DNA from: an uncultured Ruminococcus sp.
GTDB lineage: Bacteria > Bacillota > Clostridia > Oscillospirales > Acutalibacteraceae
Assembly: GCA_902799245.1 (NCBI GenBank)
Contig: CADBZY010000003.1
Span: 1-64,000 of the forward strand
DNA: 64,000 nt
Reading direction: 5' to 3'
The number at the start of each line of letters is the position of its first letter. Positions within the stretch are counted from its first letter, which is position 1. A program made the translations under genes and the position numbers. The notes beneath the pieces were generated by a model. That model saw only the letters and a list, made by a program, of their open reading frames with translations, did no database searches and had not been told where the DNA came from. Positions 17,997 through 26,644 of this stretch are shown here, piece after piece.

Positions 17997-18025
17997 TTGA
18001 CATCCATGCCAGGTTAGTATATAAT
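17997..18025 (+). promoter_or_regulatory. sigma-A promoter of the deacetylase gene
   Basis: TTGACA 17997-18002, a 17-bp spacer and TATAAT 18020-18025: perfect consensus, directly after the feoAB stop. Confidence 0.85.
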
Positions 18026-18080
18026 GATTAAGACAAGCATTCAGCAATGGCAGATATGACAGAGAAAGGCGTGAAACGCA

Positions 18081-19886
18081 GTGACATTAATTTCATTGCC
18101 CGCAAAAAAAACAAACAAAATACTTGCTCTGACTCTATTGACAGCATTTGTATTTTCATTGTTCGACCTGCGGGTATTTTCCGAGGGAAGTATCAGCGCA
18201 ACACTAAAGACCTCGGAATCCACCGTACACAGCGGCGCAAATTACACACTGAGCGTAGAACTGTCGGCAGCATATGCGACGGACATCAAAGCCGAAATCA
18301 GCAGAGGCAGCGATATTGTCTATGTTGACATTCCCGCTGGACAGAAGGGCGGAAGTGTTGAAGTGAAGGCGGGCAGCTACGGCAAGACGACGGAGGAGTG
18401 CTATACTCTCCAGAAGAACAGCGCATTTGATGCTTCAGGGAACGCAGAAGCCAAGGTCAAGGTGCTGCCCAAGCCGAGTATATCATTTAACGCAAATTTT
18501 CTGATGACCTCCGTGGGCAGGAATTTGAAGGTGTATTTCAAGTGCAAAAACGCAGATCAGATTTCGGTTGCGCTTCCTATTTCACTGAGAAATAACGACG
18601 GCACGATTCTTGAGAAGTATACGATTGACACTTCACATTCGTCATTTCAGCATACGGTTAAAATAGAAAAAAACTGGAAGTTTCCCTATACTCTCACGGT
18701 GTACAACGAACTGACAGGCACTAAATGCGCCAGCATTCCTGTGATGGTAACTGACGCCAGCAAACCCGGCATTCGCAGAGTGGATACAACCGAAAAAAAG
18801 ATCGCTTTGGGATTTGACTGCGGCTACAACAATGTATATACCGACTACATTCTTGACACATTAGACGAATACGACGCAAAGGTGACCTTCTTCGTCACAG
18901 GCTTTTTTTGCAAAGGATTTCCCGATCAGCTCAAAAAGATAAAAGAACGCGGCCATGAGATAGGCAATCACACCATGAATCACCTGCGAATGAATGAGCT
19001 TTCGACGGAAGAGGTTTACTCCGAGATAAAAGGGGTCAACGATATGGTTCACGATATTGTAGGTATATCACCCAAGATCATGCGCCCGTCTTATGGTGCC
19101 GGCAATTCGAGGGTGGTTGCCATTTCGCGAATGCTCGGATGTGAAACGGTCTTCTGGACCGAGGATTCATACGACTGGGACCCGGAAAAGACTGCCGATT
19201 ATATTATTAATCGCTCCACAAAGAATATGGGAGAAGGCTGCATTCTGCTCTTCCACAACAGCGCGCCAAAGACAAAGAAGACGCTCAAAAAAATTCTGGA
19301 CGATTACAAGGCCAAGGGACTGAAAGTCGTCCCCATATCCGAACTTCTGTATGACGGCAATTACACCATTGACGCAAAGGGACTCCAGAAACCGGATTCC
19401 AGTCTGAAAAAGATCACCGCAGCGGAGCTGCTCAGCGGAAGGGAATTCACCGTCAATGTCACCGGCGCCTCGGCAGAACAGACGAAACTCGAATTAAGCC
19501 CGCTTTTTAACGAAGAACCTGTATGGAAAAATAAAAAGGACGTTGAGAAAATCCAATCAGACCCGTCGCTGATGACGGTAAGCTATGATTTCGGCAACAC
19601 GGTCAACGCACCCATTCAGTCCGGGGATACACTTGGCAAAGCGACTTTTTCTTACAACAACGAGGTGTGGTTCACCGCGGAGATGACAGCGGCGCATGAC
19701 GTCGCATTACCCGACGTGTCATCCGACATTTCGCCTACCGACACAAAGGCGTCCGACATTGACCCACCATCCCCAAGCAAAGGATACGGGACGCCTTTCA
19801 TATTTGGAGCCAACGTCGCCATACTCGCCATTGCGGCATTGACATTCCTGCTCATCAAATCGGTCAGAAAACTATCTGGAAAATAA
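18081..19886 (+). CDS. Membrane-anchored polysaccharide deacetylase, PdaA-like
   Basis: A 601-residue exported NodB-fold (CE4) enzyme. The start is a GTG after AAAGG; no better ATG exists. A signal segment (residues ~10-35) is followed by ~200 residues of beta-rich sequence without a known motif. The catalytic domain spans ~235-430: motif 1 FDCG at 245-248, motif 2 GHEIGNHTMNH, motif 3 RPSYGAGN, motif 4 DSYDW and motif 5 LLFHNS. The second Asp of the usual FDDG is Cys, as in the PdaA branch that lacks it and acts on muramic acid in cortex or wall glycan. A C-terminal helix near 570-592 with basic residues after it anchors the protein. Confidence 0.85.
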   Translation: MTLISLPAKKTNKILALTLLTAFVFSLFDLRVFSEGSISATLKTSESTVHSGANYTLSVELSAAYATDIKAEISRGSDIVYVDIPAGQKGGSVEVKAGSYGKTTEECYTLQKNSAFDASGNAEAKVKVLPKPSISFNANFLMTSVGRNLKVYFKCKNADQISVALPISLRNNDGTILEKYTIDTSHSSFQHTVKIEKNWKFPYTLTVYNELTGTKCASIPVMVTDASKPGIRRVDTTEKKIALGFDCGYNNVYTDYILDTLDEYDAKVTFFVTGFFCKGFPDQLKKIKERGHEIGNHTMNHLRMNELSTEEVYSEIKGVNDMVHDIVGISPKIMRPSYGAGNSRVVAISRMLGCETVFWTEDSYDWDPEKTADYIINRSTKNMGEGCILLFHNSAPKTKKTLKKILDDYKAKGLKVVPISELLYDGNYTIDAKGLQKPDSSLKKITAAELLSGREFTVNVTGASAEQTKLELSPLFNEEPVWKNKKDVEKIQSDPSLMTVSYDFGNTVNAPIQSGDTLGKATFSYNNEVWFTAEMTAAHDVALPDVSSDISPTDTKASDIDPPSPSKGYGTPFIFGANVAILAIAALTFLLIKSVRKLSGK

Positions 19887-19920
19887 CACTACATTTTTAA
19901 GGAATTAAGGCATTTGAAAC

Positions 19921-21345
19921 ATGTGGCTCAGTAATCATAATAACTCATCTCAGGCACTTATTAACGACGGCGAAAATCAAAAAGCATTCCGCGCGAATGC
20001 CGCCCAACAGCAATATAAAAAAATGACGCAGACTCCCGTCACACGACTTGTACTGACGCTGTCCGTGCCGACCATCATCAGTATGCTGGTGAGCAATATC
20101 TACAATATCGCAGACACCTACTTTGTCAGCAGCATCAGCACCAGCGCAAGCGGCGCGGTGGGAATCGTCTTTGCGCTGATGGCCATCATACAGGCGTTCG
20201 GCTTCATGATCGGTCACGGCTCAGGCAGTCTGGTGAGTCTGAGCCTCGGAGGAAAGGACATCGAGCGCGCCAAAAAACTCGCGTCCTCCGCGTTCTTCGC
20301 CGCGCTGGTTTTCAGCGGCACAATCGCTGTGCTTGGCGAAATTTTCATCACTCCGCTGATGTATTTGTTGGGAAGCACCGACACCATTCTTCCCTACGCC
20401 ACGCAATACGCGAGGTATATTCTCGCCTCCGCGCCGCTGATGTGCGTCAGCTTCGTAATGAACAACATCCTTCGCTACGAGGGCAAAGCGGCCTTTGCCA
20501 TGATCGGCATTACCTCCGGCGGGCTGCTGAATGTTGCGCTCGATCCACTCTTTATTTTCACGCTGAAGATGGGCGTCGCCGGAGCCGGTTTGGCTACGGC
20601 AATCTCGCAGGTGATCGGCTCGGGACTGCTGCTGAGCATGTTCCTCACAGGAAAGACGCAGAGCAAATTCAGCCCGAAATATATCTCAAAAGACATCCGG
20701 GACTATATAATAATATGCAGGACAGGCACCCCCAGTCTGCTTCGCCAGGGACTCAACAGCATTGCTGCCATGCTGCTCAACAACGCCTCCGCCGTTTACG
20801 GAGACGCAGCCGTCGCTGCAATGAGCATTGTGGGGAGAGTCAGCTTTGTCGTCTTTGCCTTTGGCATAGGAATAGGCCAGGGACTCCAGCCGGTCAGCAG
20901 CTTCAATTACGGCGCAAAACTCTATTCACGGGTTCGCGGGGGATATATATTTACCCTGATCTATGGAACCTCTGTCTGCACCGTGCTCTCGGCAGTCGTC
21001 TTTTTCGCTGCCGATTTCATCATCAGGCAATTCCGGGATGACCCCCAGGTAATCGCCATCGGCACACCCGCATTGAAGGCTCAATGCGTGGCAATGACCA
21101 TCGGTATGCTGATGCAGTGCACCAATATGCTGTATCAGAGCATCGGCAAGAGCGGGCCTGCCACCGTACTTGCCAGTCTGCGCAACGGCGTCTGCTTCAT
21201 TCCGCTGATTCTTCTTCTCCCCCGTTTCTTCGGCGTCAACGGAATTATATTCGCGCAGCCCTGCGCCGACTTTCTCGCCGCGGCGATCAGTCTGCCGTTT
21301 GCACTGCATTTTATCCGTTCCCTTCCGCCCGATGGAGAAGCATAA
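19921..21345 (+). CDS. MATE-family multidrug/cation efflux transporter
   Basis: A 474-residue, 12-helix antiporter of the MATE (MatE) family that exports organic cations or drugs with Na+ or H+ entry. The opening TRLVLTLSVPTIISMLVSNIYNIADTYFVS (residues ~40-70) is the standard MATE first helix, and the second half repeats the pattern (TPSLLRQGLNSIAAMLLNNASAVYG). The first 33 residues are an extra hydrophilic N-terminus, so a later start at MTQTP (about residue 35) is possible. The only visible SD (AAGGAATTAAGG) favours 19921. It follows the deacetylase by 34 bp, probably on the same transcript. The substrate cannot be read from sequence. Confidence 0.92.
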   Translation: MWLSNHNNSSQALINDGENQKAFRANAAQQQYKKMTQTPVTRLVLTLSVPTIISMLVSNIYNIADTYFVSSISTSASGAVGIVFALMAIIQAFGFMIGHGSGSLVSLSLGGKDIERAKKLASSAFFAALVFSGTIAVLGEIFITPLMYLLGSTDTILPYATQYARYILASAPLMCVSFVMNNILRYEGKAAFAMIGITSGGLLNVALDPLFIFTLKMGVAGAGLATAISQVIGSGLLLSMFLTGKTQSKFSPKYISKDIRDYIIICRTGTPSLLRQGLNSIAAMLLNNASAVYGDAAVAAMSIVGRVSFVVFAFGIGIGQGLQPVSSFNYGAKLYSRVRGGYIFTLIYGTSVCTVLSAVVFFAADFIIRQFRDDPQVIAIGTPALKAQCVAMTIGMLMQCTNMLYQSIGKSGPATVLASLRNGVCFIPLILLLPRFFGVNGIIFAQPCADFLAAAISLPFALHFIRSLPPDGEA

Positions 21346-21405
21346 AATTCACACAATTTCAACATATCCAATATTATTTTGAGCCTTATAATAATTTTGT
21401 AAAAA

Positions 21406-21441
21406 GAGCCGAAAGTCGGTCAACACGCCGATTTCAGGCTC
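21406..21441 (+). terminator. Terminator after the MATE gene
   Basis: GAGCCGAAAGTCGG pairs with CCGATTTCAGGCTC (one mismatch), followed by CTTTTATTT. Confidence 0.8.
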
Positions 21442-21482
21442 CTTTTATTTGTTAAATATTTGCTTATTTTTTGCAAAAAACA

Positions 21483-21567
21483 TTGACAGAGTCCTTTTTT
21501 CAATCTATAATTGTTATTAATGTGTGACTCGGGCGGCAAGCTATTCTTCATCTTACATGTTGCCGCC
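21483..21567 (+). promoter_or_regulatory. serC promoter and leader hairpin
   Basis: TTGACA 21483-21488, 17 bp, TATAAT 21506-21511: perfect consensus. In the ~85-nt leader an 8-bp perfect stem, GGCGGCAA (21532-21539) with TTGCCGCC (21560-21567), is followed ten bases later by a T-rich run and then the GGAGGT ribosome site. It resembles an attenuator but is not a T-box (no specifier or T-box sequence). Confidence 0.7.
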
Positions 21568-21603
21568 GTCGCATTGATTTATTTTTTTGGAGGTATTTTC
21601 ACT

Positions 21604-22689
21604 ATGGCACGAGTTTATAATTTTTCGGCAGGTCCGTCCATGCTTCCCGAGGAAGTTCTCAAGCAGGCTGCGGACGAAATGCTTGACTATCAGGGCAGCG
21701 GCCAGTCCGTCATGGAAATGAGCCACCGTTCCAAGGTTTACGACAAGATCATCAAGGACGCTGAGGCAGATCTCCGCGAGATCATGAACATCCCCGACAA
21801 CTACAAGGTTCTTTTCCTGCAGGGCGGTGCTTCCACCCAGTTTGCCATGATTCCCATGAACCTCATGACCAAGAACGGCAAGGCTGACTTCGTTATTACC
21901 GGTCAGTGGGCCAAAAAGGCATACGAGGAAGCCGCGAGATACGGCGACGCAAAGGCTGTCGCTTCCTCCAAGGATAAGACCTTCTCTTATATTCCGAAGG
22001 TGGAGAAGTCCGATTTCAGACCTGACGCGGATTATGTACACATCTGCCTGAACAATACCATCTACGGCACCAAGTGGAACAACCTTCCCGACACCGGAGA
22101 TGTGCCGCTGGTGGCTGACATTTCCTCCAACATTCTCTCCGAGCCGATCGACGTGAGCAAGTTCGGTCTGCTCTTTGCCGGCGCTCAGAAGAACGTCGCC
22201 TGCGCAGGCGTTACCATCGTGATCATCCGCGAAGACCTCATCGGCAACGCAATGGACATCACTCCTACCATGCTTAACTACAAGACCCACGCTGATTCCG
22301 ATTCCCTTTACAACACACCTCCCTGCTACGCCATCTACATTGCCGGTCTTACCTTCAAGTGGATCAAGAAGATGGGCGGTCTCGAGGCTATGAAGGAGCT
22401 CAACGAAAAGAAGGCAAAGCTGCTCTACGACTTCCTCGACAGTTCCAAGCTCTTCAAGGGCACTGTTGTTCCGGAAGACCGTTCGCTCATGAATGTTCCT
22501 TTCGTCACCGGCGACGAGGAGCTTGACGCGAAGTTTGTCAAGGAATCCACCGCTGCTGGCTTTGTCAACCTCAAGGGTCACCGCTCCGTCGGCGGCATGA
22601 GAGCTTCCATCTACAACGCTATGCCTTACGATGGCGTTGCAGCGCTGGTTGAGTTTATGAAGAAGTTCGAGGCTGAAAACAGCAAATAA
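21604..22689 (+). CDS. serC: Phosphoserine aminotransferase
   Basis: A PLP enzyme converting 3-phosphohydroxypyruvate and glutamate to phosphoserine and 2-oxoglutarate, the second step of serine synthesis. The start at 21604 (MARVYNFSAGPSMLPEEVL) follows GGAGGT with ideal spacing and gives 361 residues, the normal length. Motifs: NFSAGPSMLP, LFLQGGASTQFAMIPMN, and the Schiff-base Lys in FAGAQKNVACAGVT near residue 197. The serA gene follows 24 bp on, so the two form an operon. The enzyme uses glutamate made by gltBD as amino donor, a metabolic link within the window. Confidence 0.97.
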   Translation: MARVYNFSAGPSMLPEEVLKQAADEMLDYQGSGQSVMEMSHRSKVYDKIIKDAEADLREIMNIPDNYKVLFLQGGASTQFAMIPMNLMTKNGKADFVITGQWAKKAYEEAARYGDAKAVASSKDKTFSYIPKVEKSDFRPDADYVHICLNNTIYGTKWNNLPDTGDVPLVADISSNILSEPIDVSKFGLLFAGAQKNVACAGVTIVIIREDLIGNAMDITPTMLNYKTHADSDSLYNTPPCYAIYIAGLTFKWIKKMGGLEAMKELNEKKAKLLYDFLDSSKLFKGTVVPEDRSLMNVPFVTGDEELDAKFVKESTAAGFVNLKGHRSVGGMRASIYNAMPYDGVAALVEFMKKFEAENSK

Positions 22690-22713
22690 TCATTAATGGA
22701 GATGACAAATAAA

Positions 22714-23877
22714 ATGGCAAATATTCTTACATTAAATAAAATCGCAAAGATCGGTCTTGACCGCTTCGGCGCGGGCTACAACTGCGGCGAAGGCATTCAG
22801 GATCCTGACGCTATTCTCGTCCGTTCCGCTGCCATGCACGACATGGAGCTTCCCGAAAGCCTTCTCGCCATCGCAAGAGCCGGCGCAGGCGTCAACAACA
22901 TTCCTCTCGACAAGTGCGCCGAGAAGGGTATTGTCGTATTCAACACCCCCGGCGCCAACGCAAACGCCGTGGCGGAGCTGGTTCTGGGCGCAATGATCTT
23001 CTCTTCGAGAAACGTGCTTCCCGCAACCGCATGGGCAAAGACCCTCAAGGGCAACGGCGATCAAGTAGGCAAGATGGTCGAAAAGGGCAAGAGCCAGTTT
23101 GTCGGCCCCGAAATCAAGGGCAAGACACTCGGCATCATCGGTCTGGGCGCAATCGGCGGTCTGGTGGCCAATGACGCTGCCGCTCTCGGCATGAACGTTA
23201 TCGGCTACGATCCCTTCCTCTCGGTTGACGTCGCTCTCCGGCTTTCCCGTAAGGTCAGACACGTCGTCGATCTGAAGACCATCTTCGAGCAGAGCGACAT
23301 CATCACCATTCATGTTCCGCTCATTCCCGAAACCAAGAACATGATCAACGTCGAGTCCATCGCTACCATGAAGGACGGCGTGAGAATCATGAACTTTGCC
23401 CGCGGCGGTCTGGTCAACAATGACGACATCAAGGCAGCTCTCGCAAGCGGCAAGGTTGCTTCCTATGTCATCGACTTCCCGGATGACGAGGTTCTCGACG
23501 TGGAGGGTATCGTCGCTATTCCCCACCTCGGCGCTTCCACACCCGAATCCGAAGACAACTGCGCTATGATGGCGGTTGACGAAGTCAAGAACTACCTCGA
23601 GAACGGTTCCATCATCAATTCCGTCAACTATCCCAACATCGATGCCGGCGCTGTCGCTGCAAAGCGCATCTGCGTGCTGCACAAGAACATTCCCAACGTG
23701 CTGACCAAGCTCTCCGCCATCGTTTCAGGTGAAGGTCTGAACATCGAGAACATGCTCAGCAAGTCCAAGGGCGACTATGCCTACAGCATTCTCGACTTCG
23801 CAGGTGACATCAGCGATTCCGCAAAGGCTGCTTTCGCTGAGATCGACGGCGTCATCCGCGTGAGATTCATCGGCTAA
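22714..23877 (+). CDS. serA: D-3-phosphoglycerate dehydrogenase
   Basis: Oxidises 3-phosphoglycerate with NAD+, the first committed step of serine synthesis. ATG 22714 (MANILTLNKI) is chosen because GGAGATGA stands 8 bp before it; an in-frame ATG at 22696 is too close to any site. Of 387 residues, the Rossmann fold shows GKTLGIIGLGAIGGLVAN near 137, followed by the catalytic His region PHLGASTPESEDN near 278. A C-terminal ACT domain (~320-387, RICVLHKNIPNVLTKLSAIVS) could bind serine for feedback control. It is the short form, without the extra ASB domain. A strong terminator ends the operon. Confidence 0.97.
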   Translation: MANILTLNKIAKIGLDRFGAGYNCGEGIQDPDAILVRSAAMHDMELPESLLAIARAGAGVNNIPLDKCAEKGIVVFNTPGANANAVAELVLGAMIFSSRNVLPATAWAKTLKGNGDQVGKMVEKGKSQFVGPEIKGKTLGIIGLGAIGGLVANDAAALGMNVIGYDPFLSVDVALRLSRKVRHVVDLKTIFEQSDIITIHVPLIPETKNMINVESIATMKDGVRIMNFARGGLVNNDDIKAALASGKVASYVIDFPDDEVLDVEGIVAIPHLGASTPESEDNCAMMAVDEVKNYLENGSIINSVNYPNIDAGAVAAKRICVLHKNIPNVLTKLSAIVSGEGLNIENMLSKSKGDYAYSILDFAGDISDSAKAAFAEIDGVIRVRFIG

Positions 23878-23909
23878 TATTTTAGCATAAGTTTTTATAC
23901 TGATTAATA

Positions 23910-23956
23910 AACTCCTTACAGACGGCGGCATATTGCCTTTCCGTCCGTAAGGAGTT
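23910..23956 (+). terminator. Terminator of serCA
   Basis: AACTCCTTAC and GTAAGGAGTT frame an inner GACGG/CCGTC stem, followed by a run of seven T: a very strong rho-independent terminator. It may also serve the convergent ABC operon. Confidence 0.92.
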
Positions 23957-23975
23957 TTTTTACAATGAGAAATAA

Positions 23976-24659
23976 TCATTCCATTCCCTTGCGCCTGAAT
24001 AATACCAGCAGCAGAATTGACAGCGCAACAAAATACGCAGCCGGGACAAGTGTGGTATTCAAAGTGAATTCTCCCCCTTCAAAGACCTCCCTGAACTGTC
24101 CGCTGTAAGTGTATTTGGCAATCTTTGCGATACCCTCGTTAAATTGACCGAGCATGGGAAGCAGCGCAAACACCAGCCCGACCGGAACGGCAAGGCCGTT
24201 GGCCGCGGTCACGTTTTTGGAATAGATGCCGATACACAGCCCGATCAGCGTCGAAACAGCCGCGCCTGTCAGCATGGCGGCGGCAAACGAAGCCGCCGTC
24301 TGAACGGTGAATTCCTTCATCAGCAGGAAGGCGCTTCCCGTCAGAAGAACCGAGACCAGCACGAAAACAGAAAGGCTGATCAGAACCTTCACGCGGCTCA
24401 CACCTGCCATGATCAGTGAACGGAGCGTTCCCTTTTCCTTCTCCTCCGAAAGAATATTGGACGAGATCACCAGCGGCGCGAAGGAACAGTGCATTGCCGC
24501 GAACATCGGCACAAATACGTTATCCATACCTTCTTCGCCCTTCATCGCCATAATCATGACAAACGCCACTGCCGGGTAGATGATCAGTATCATCAGCGAA
24601 GGCAGGTTGCGCAGCGAATCCTTGCATTGTTTTATCAGCAGAGCGATAATCGTTTTCAT
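23976..24659 (-). CDS. ABC-2 type transporter permease
   Basis: A 227-residue integral membrane protein with about six helices. It has the ABC-2 hallmark NILSEEKEKGTLRSLIMAGVS between helices 2 and 3. It pairs with the ATPase encoded just upstream (the ATG overlaps the ATPase stop in an ATGA), forming an exporter probably made of two permease and two ATPase subunits. Together with the LytTR regulator and the DUF3021 protein ahead of it, it belongs to the LytTR-regulated ABC modules common in Firmicutes, often tied to bacteriocin or peptide response. The substrate is unknown. Confidence 0.88.
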   Translation of the reverse strand: MKTIIALLIKQCKDSLRNLPSLMILIIYPAVAFVMIMAMKGEEGMDNVFVPMFAAMHCSFAPLVISSNILSEEKEKGTLRSLIMAGVSRVKVLISLSVFVLVSVLLTGSAFLLMKEFTVQTAASFAAAMLTGAAVSTLIGLCIGIYSKNVTAANGLAVPVGLVFALLPMLGQFNEGIAKIAKYTYSGQFREVFEGGEFTLNTTLVPAAYFVALSILLLVLFRRKGME

Positions 24660-25519
24660 TTGTCCAGCTCCTTTCCCGTCAGCTTAAGAAAGACGGTTCC
24701 CAGATCCGGCTCGGAGGAATGGATCGCCTTCAGCCTGCCTTCCCTCATCAACTGCGCGACAGCCTCCGCGTGCGCCGGAGAATTGTCAATTTCCATCTGC
24801 TCTCCGTCTGTGGTGACAATATTCAAAATACTGCTGCTGCAATGTTGGCGGCAAATCTCCGCGGGGTTGCCGAGTTCCACTATTTCACCCTCACTGAGCA
24901 GGGCGATTCTGTCGCACATGCGGTACGCCTCATCCATGTTGTGCGTCGTGAGGAAGATGGTCGTCCCTTTGCTTTGCAGTTCCTTCATCAGGTCATGGAT
25001 TTCGAGCGCAGTGGAAGGATCAAGCCCGCTCGTCGGCTCGTCCATGAAGATCAGTTTCGGCTCGTGGAGTATCGCCCTTGCAAGTGCCAGACGCTGCTTC
25101 ATCCCCTTTGAAAGAGCCTTGACTTTTTTGTTCCCGCTTTCCGCCAGTCCGACTTTTTGCAATGCTTCCTCTATTCGTGAAAACGGAACAGCGTGGATTC
25201 TTGCGTGCAGCCTGAGATTGTCAAGGCAGGAAAGCCGTTCGTAAAGTCCGCAGTTGTCCAGCACCGCGCCGATCCGGCGGTAAAGCCCGCTTCCGATGCT
25301 GCCGCATCCTGTGCCGAAGATTTCCGCATTGCCGCCGCAGGACAATTGTCCCGTGAGAATATTGATCAGCGTGGTCTTTCCGGCACCCGACGGGCCTAAC
25401 AATCCGAATATCTCTCCCCGGCTGACCTCAAAGGAAATTCCTTTCAGCACCTCTCTGTCACCGAAACTGCGTGTAACGTTATAAAGGGAGATAATGCTAT
25501 TTTCCGGAATATCACCCAT
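24656..25519 (-). CDS. ABC transporter ATP-binding protein
   Basis: A 287-residue ATPase subunit driving the adjacent ABC-2 permease. Walker A GPSGAGKTT, the signature LSKGMKQRLALARA, Walker B LIFMDEPTSGLDP and the H-loop TTHNMDEA are all intact. The C-terminal ~80 residues (IVTTDGEQMEIDN...) form the extra domain seen in drug or bacteriocin exporters. The start at 25519 (MGDIPENSI) is chosen because GGAG lies 10 bp before it and it begins just beyond the stop of the DUF3021 gene. Longer in-frame starts up to 25591 would overlap that gene. Fourth-to-last role in a LytTR-DUF3021-ATPase-permease operon. Confidence 0.92.
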   Translation of the reverse strand: MGDIPENSIISLYNVTRSFGDREVLKGISFEVSRGEIFGLLGPSGAGKTTLINILTGQLSCGGNAEIFGTGCGSIGSGLYRRIGAVLDNCGLYERLSCLDNLRLHARIHAVPFSRIEEALQKVGLAESGNKKVKALSKGMKQRLALARAILHEPKLIFMDEPTSGLDPSTALEIHDLMKELQSKGTTIFLTTHNMDEAYRMCDRIALLSEGEIVELGNPAEICRQHCSSSILNIVTTDGEQMEIDNSPAHAEAVAQLMREGRLKAIHSSEPDLGTVFLKLTGKELDK

Positions 25520-25520
25520 A

Positions 25521-26003
25521 TTATTCATCTCCTTTGTCATGCAGATCATTGTATGCGGTAAGGTTGCACTCATATTTGCGGCTTTCCGCACGAGTGCGCA
25601 GAAACATCACGGCAAAGCTCACAGCCGTCCCGATGCCGAAGCTCAGCACGAACCCTAACCACGCCTGCCACATGGACGGCGGAAACCACCCGAACAGCAC
25701 CGAGCAGATGCCGGCGGCAAAGAACACACTCACCAGCATGAGCGTTATGCGATTGAGCATGAGCATGTTTTTAAAAAACCTGTCCGAAAACCAGAGGCTT
25801 CTCAGCGCCGAGATAATCACCGACAGCACCAGCAGTTCCCCGAGAGCCGCAAAGGAAATTCCTTCGCCGCAAAGCGAAAACAGCTCCGACACCTGTCGCA
25901 GTTCCTTCGCTTCTCCTCCGAGTACGAGATTAAATAAGCTGACAAAAAGCAGCGAGAGGGTAAAAATTTCTGCGGTCGATGTAATCATTTTTTTGTTGTC
26001 CAT
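25521..26003 (-). CDS. DUF3021-family membrane protein, LytTR partner
   Basis: A 160-residue protein with four predicted helices (near 12-32, 50-68, 85-105 and 113-135) and charged ends, matching the DUF3021 family usually encoded beside a LytTR DNA-binding protein. In such pairs the membrane protein is thought to hold or inhibit the regulator until a signal arrives. The regulator lies 27 bp upstream and the ABC ATPase follows with almost no gap, so all four genes are one operon. The assignment rests on topology, length and neighbours rather than on a catalytic motif. Confidence 0.75.
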   Translation of the reverse strand: MDNKKMITSTAEIFTLSLLFVSLFNLVLGGEAKELRQVSELFSLCGEGISFAALGELLVLSVIISALRSLWFSDRFFKNMLMLNRITLMLVSVFFAAGICSVLFGWFPPSMWQAWLGFVLSFGIGTAVSFAVMFLRTRAESRKYECNLTAYNDLHDKGDE

Positions 26004-26030
26004 AATAGTGAAACCTTCCCTTCAAAAAGT

Positions 26031-26468
26031 CTACATGCCTATTTTCTTCCTGAAATCCGCGGCATACTGCCGGGAGACCCACAGCTTGTCGCCGCTGTCC
26101 ATGGTGAGCAGCAGTCTGCCGTCGATGTCGGCTTTGATGGAACGGATATGTCTGATTCCCACAATGCAGGATTTGTTTGCCCGGAAGAAATCCGCCGCCG
26201 GAAGCTGTCTTTCCAGTTCGTAAAGCCTCTGACCCGTTTCGTAAACCTCGCCGGAGGTGTAGACAAATGTCCGCTTGTCTGCAGTGTCGATATAGATAAT
26301 ATCGGGATAACGCAGAATGAAAATCTGTCCGTCCTTCATGACTGTGAGCCTGTCTTCCCTGCTCTCGGCTGCCCGCAGCAAACGACTCACCTCGTCGGTT
26401 ATTTCGCGGCAGACCACCGTGACCTCCGGTTCTTCCGCGTTGTCGTCGTAAAGAATGTGTATCTTCAA
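26031..26468 (-). CDS. LytTR-family transcriptional regulator without receiver domain
   Basis: A 145-residue protein. The first ~45 residues (MKIHILYDDNAEEPEVTVVC...) are a short N-terminal part. Residues ~50-145 form the LytTR beta-strand DNA-binding domain: DIIYIDTADKRTFVYT, ...LERQLPAADFFRANKSCIVGIRHI and MDSGDKLWVSRQYAADFRKKI. It has no phosphoacceptor domain, so it is not a classical two-component regulator; control is probably through the DUF3021 protein. It heads the operon. A weak promoter (TTGAAT, 18 bp, TATAGT) lies about 40 bp upstream on the minus strand, and autoregulation is usual for the family. Confidence 0.88.
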   Translation of the reverse strand: MKIHILYDDNAEEPEVTVVCREITDEVSRLLRAAESREDRLTVMKDGQIFILRYPDIIYIDTADKRTFVYTSGEVYETGQRLYELERQLPAADFFRANKSCIVGIRHIRSIKADIDGRLLLTMDSGDKLWVSRQYAADFRKKIGM

Positions 26469-26581
26469 ATCCTTACCTCCCCTGCAAGCATACTATATCA
26501 CATCCGGGCAGCACAATTCAACCCGTCTTTACCAAGCTGCCGGAAATGCGGCGTGAAATGCGAAAAAAGGGATGCAAAAAA

Positions 26582-26612
26582 ACCGGCGGAAGTATTTTGC
26601 ACTTCCTCCGGT
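26582..26612 (-). terminator. Terminator of the patatin gene
   Basis: ACCGGCGGAAGT (26582-26593) and ACTTCCTCCGGT (26601-26612) pair with one mismatch. On the minus strand a TTTTTTTG tract follows. Confidence 0.85.
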
Positions 26613-26644
26613 CATTTTTCGGTGATGCTTCAATCAACTTGCGG

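Noticed and set aside
21512-21603. T-box ahead of serC
   Set aside because: No TGGNACC-type box or specifier loop; only one simple hairpin.
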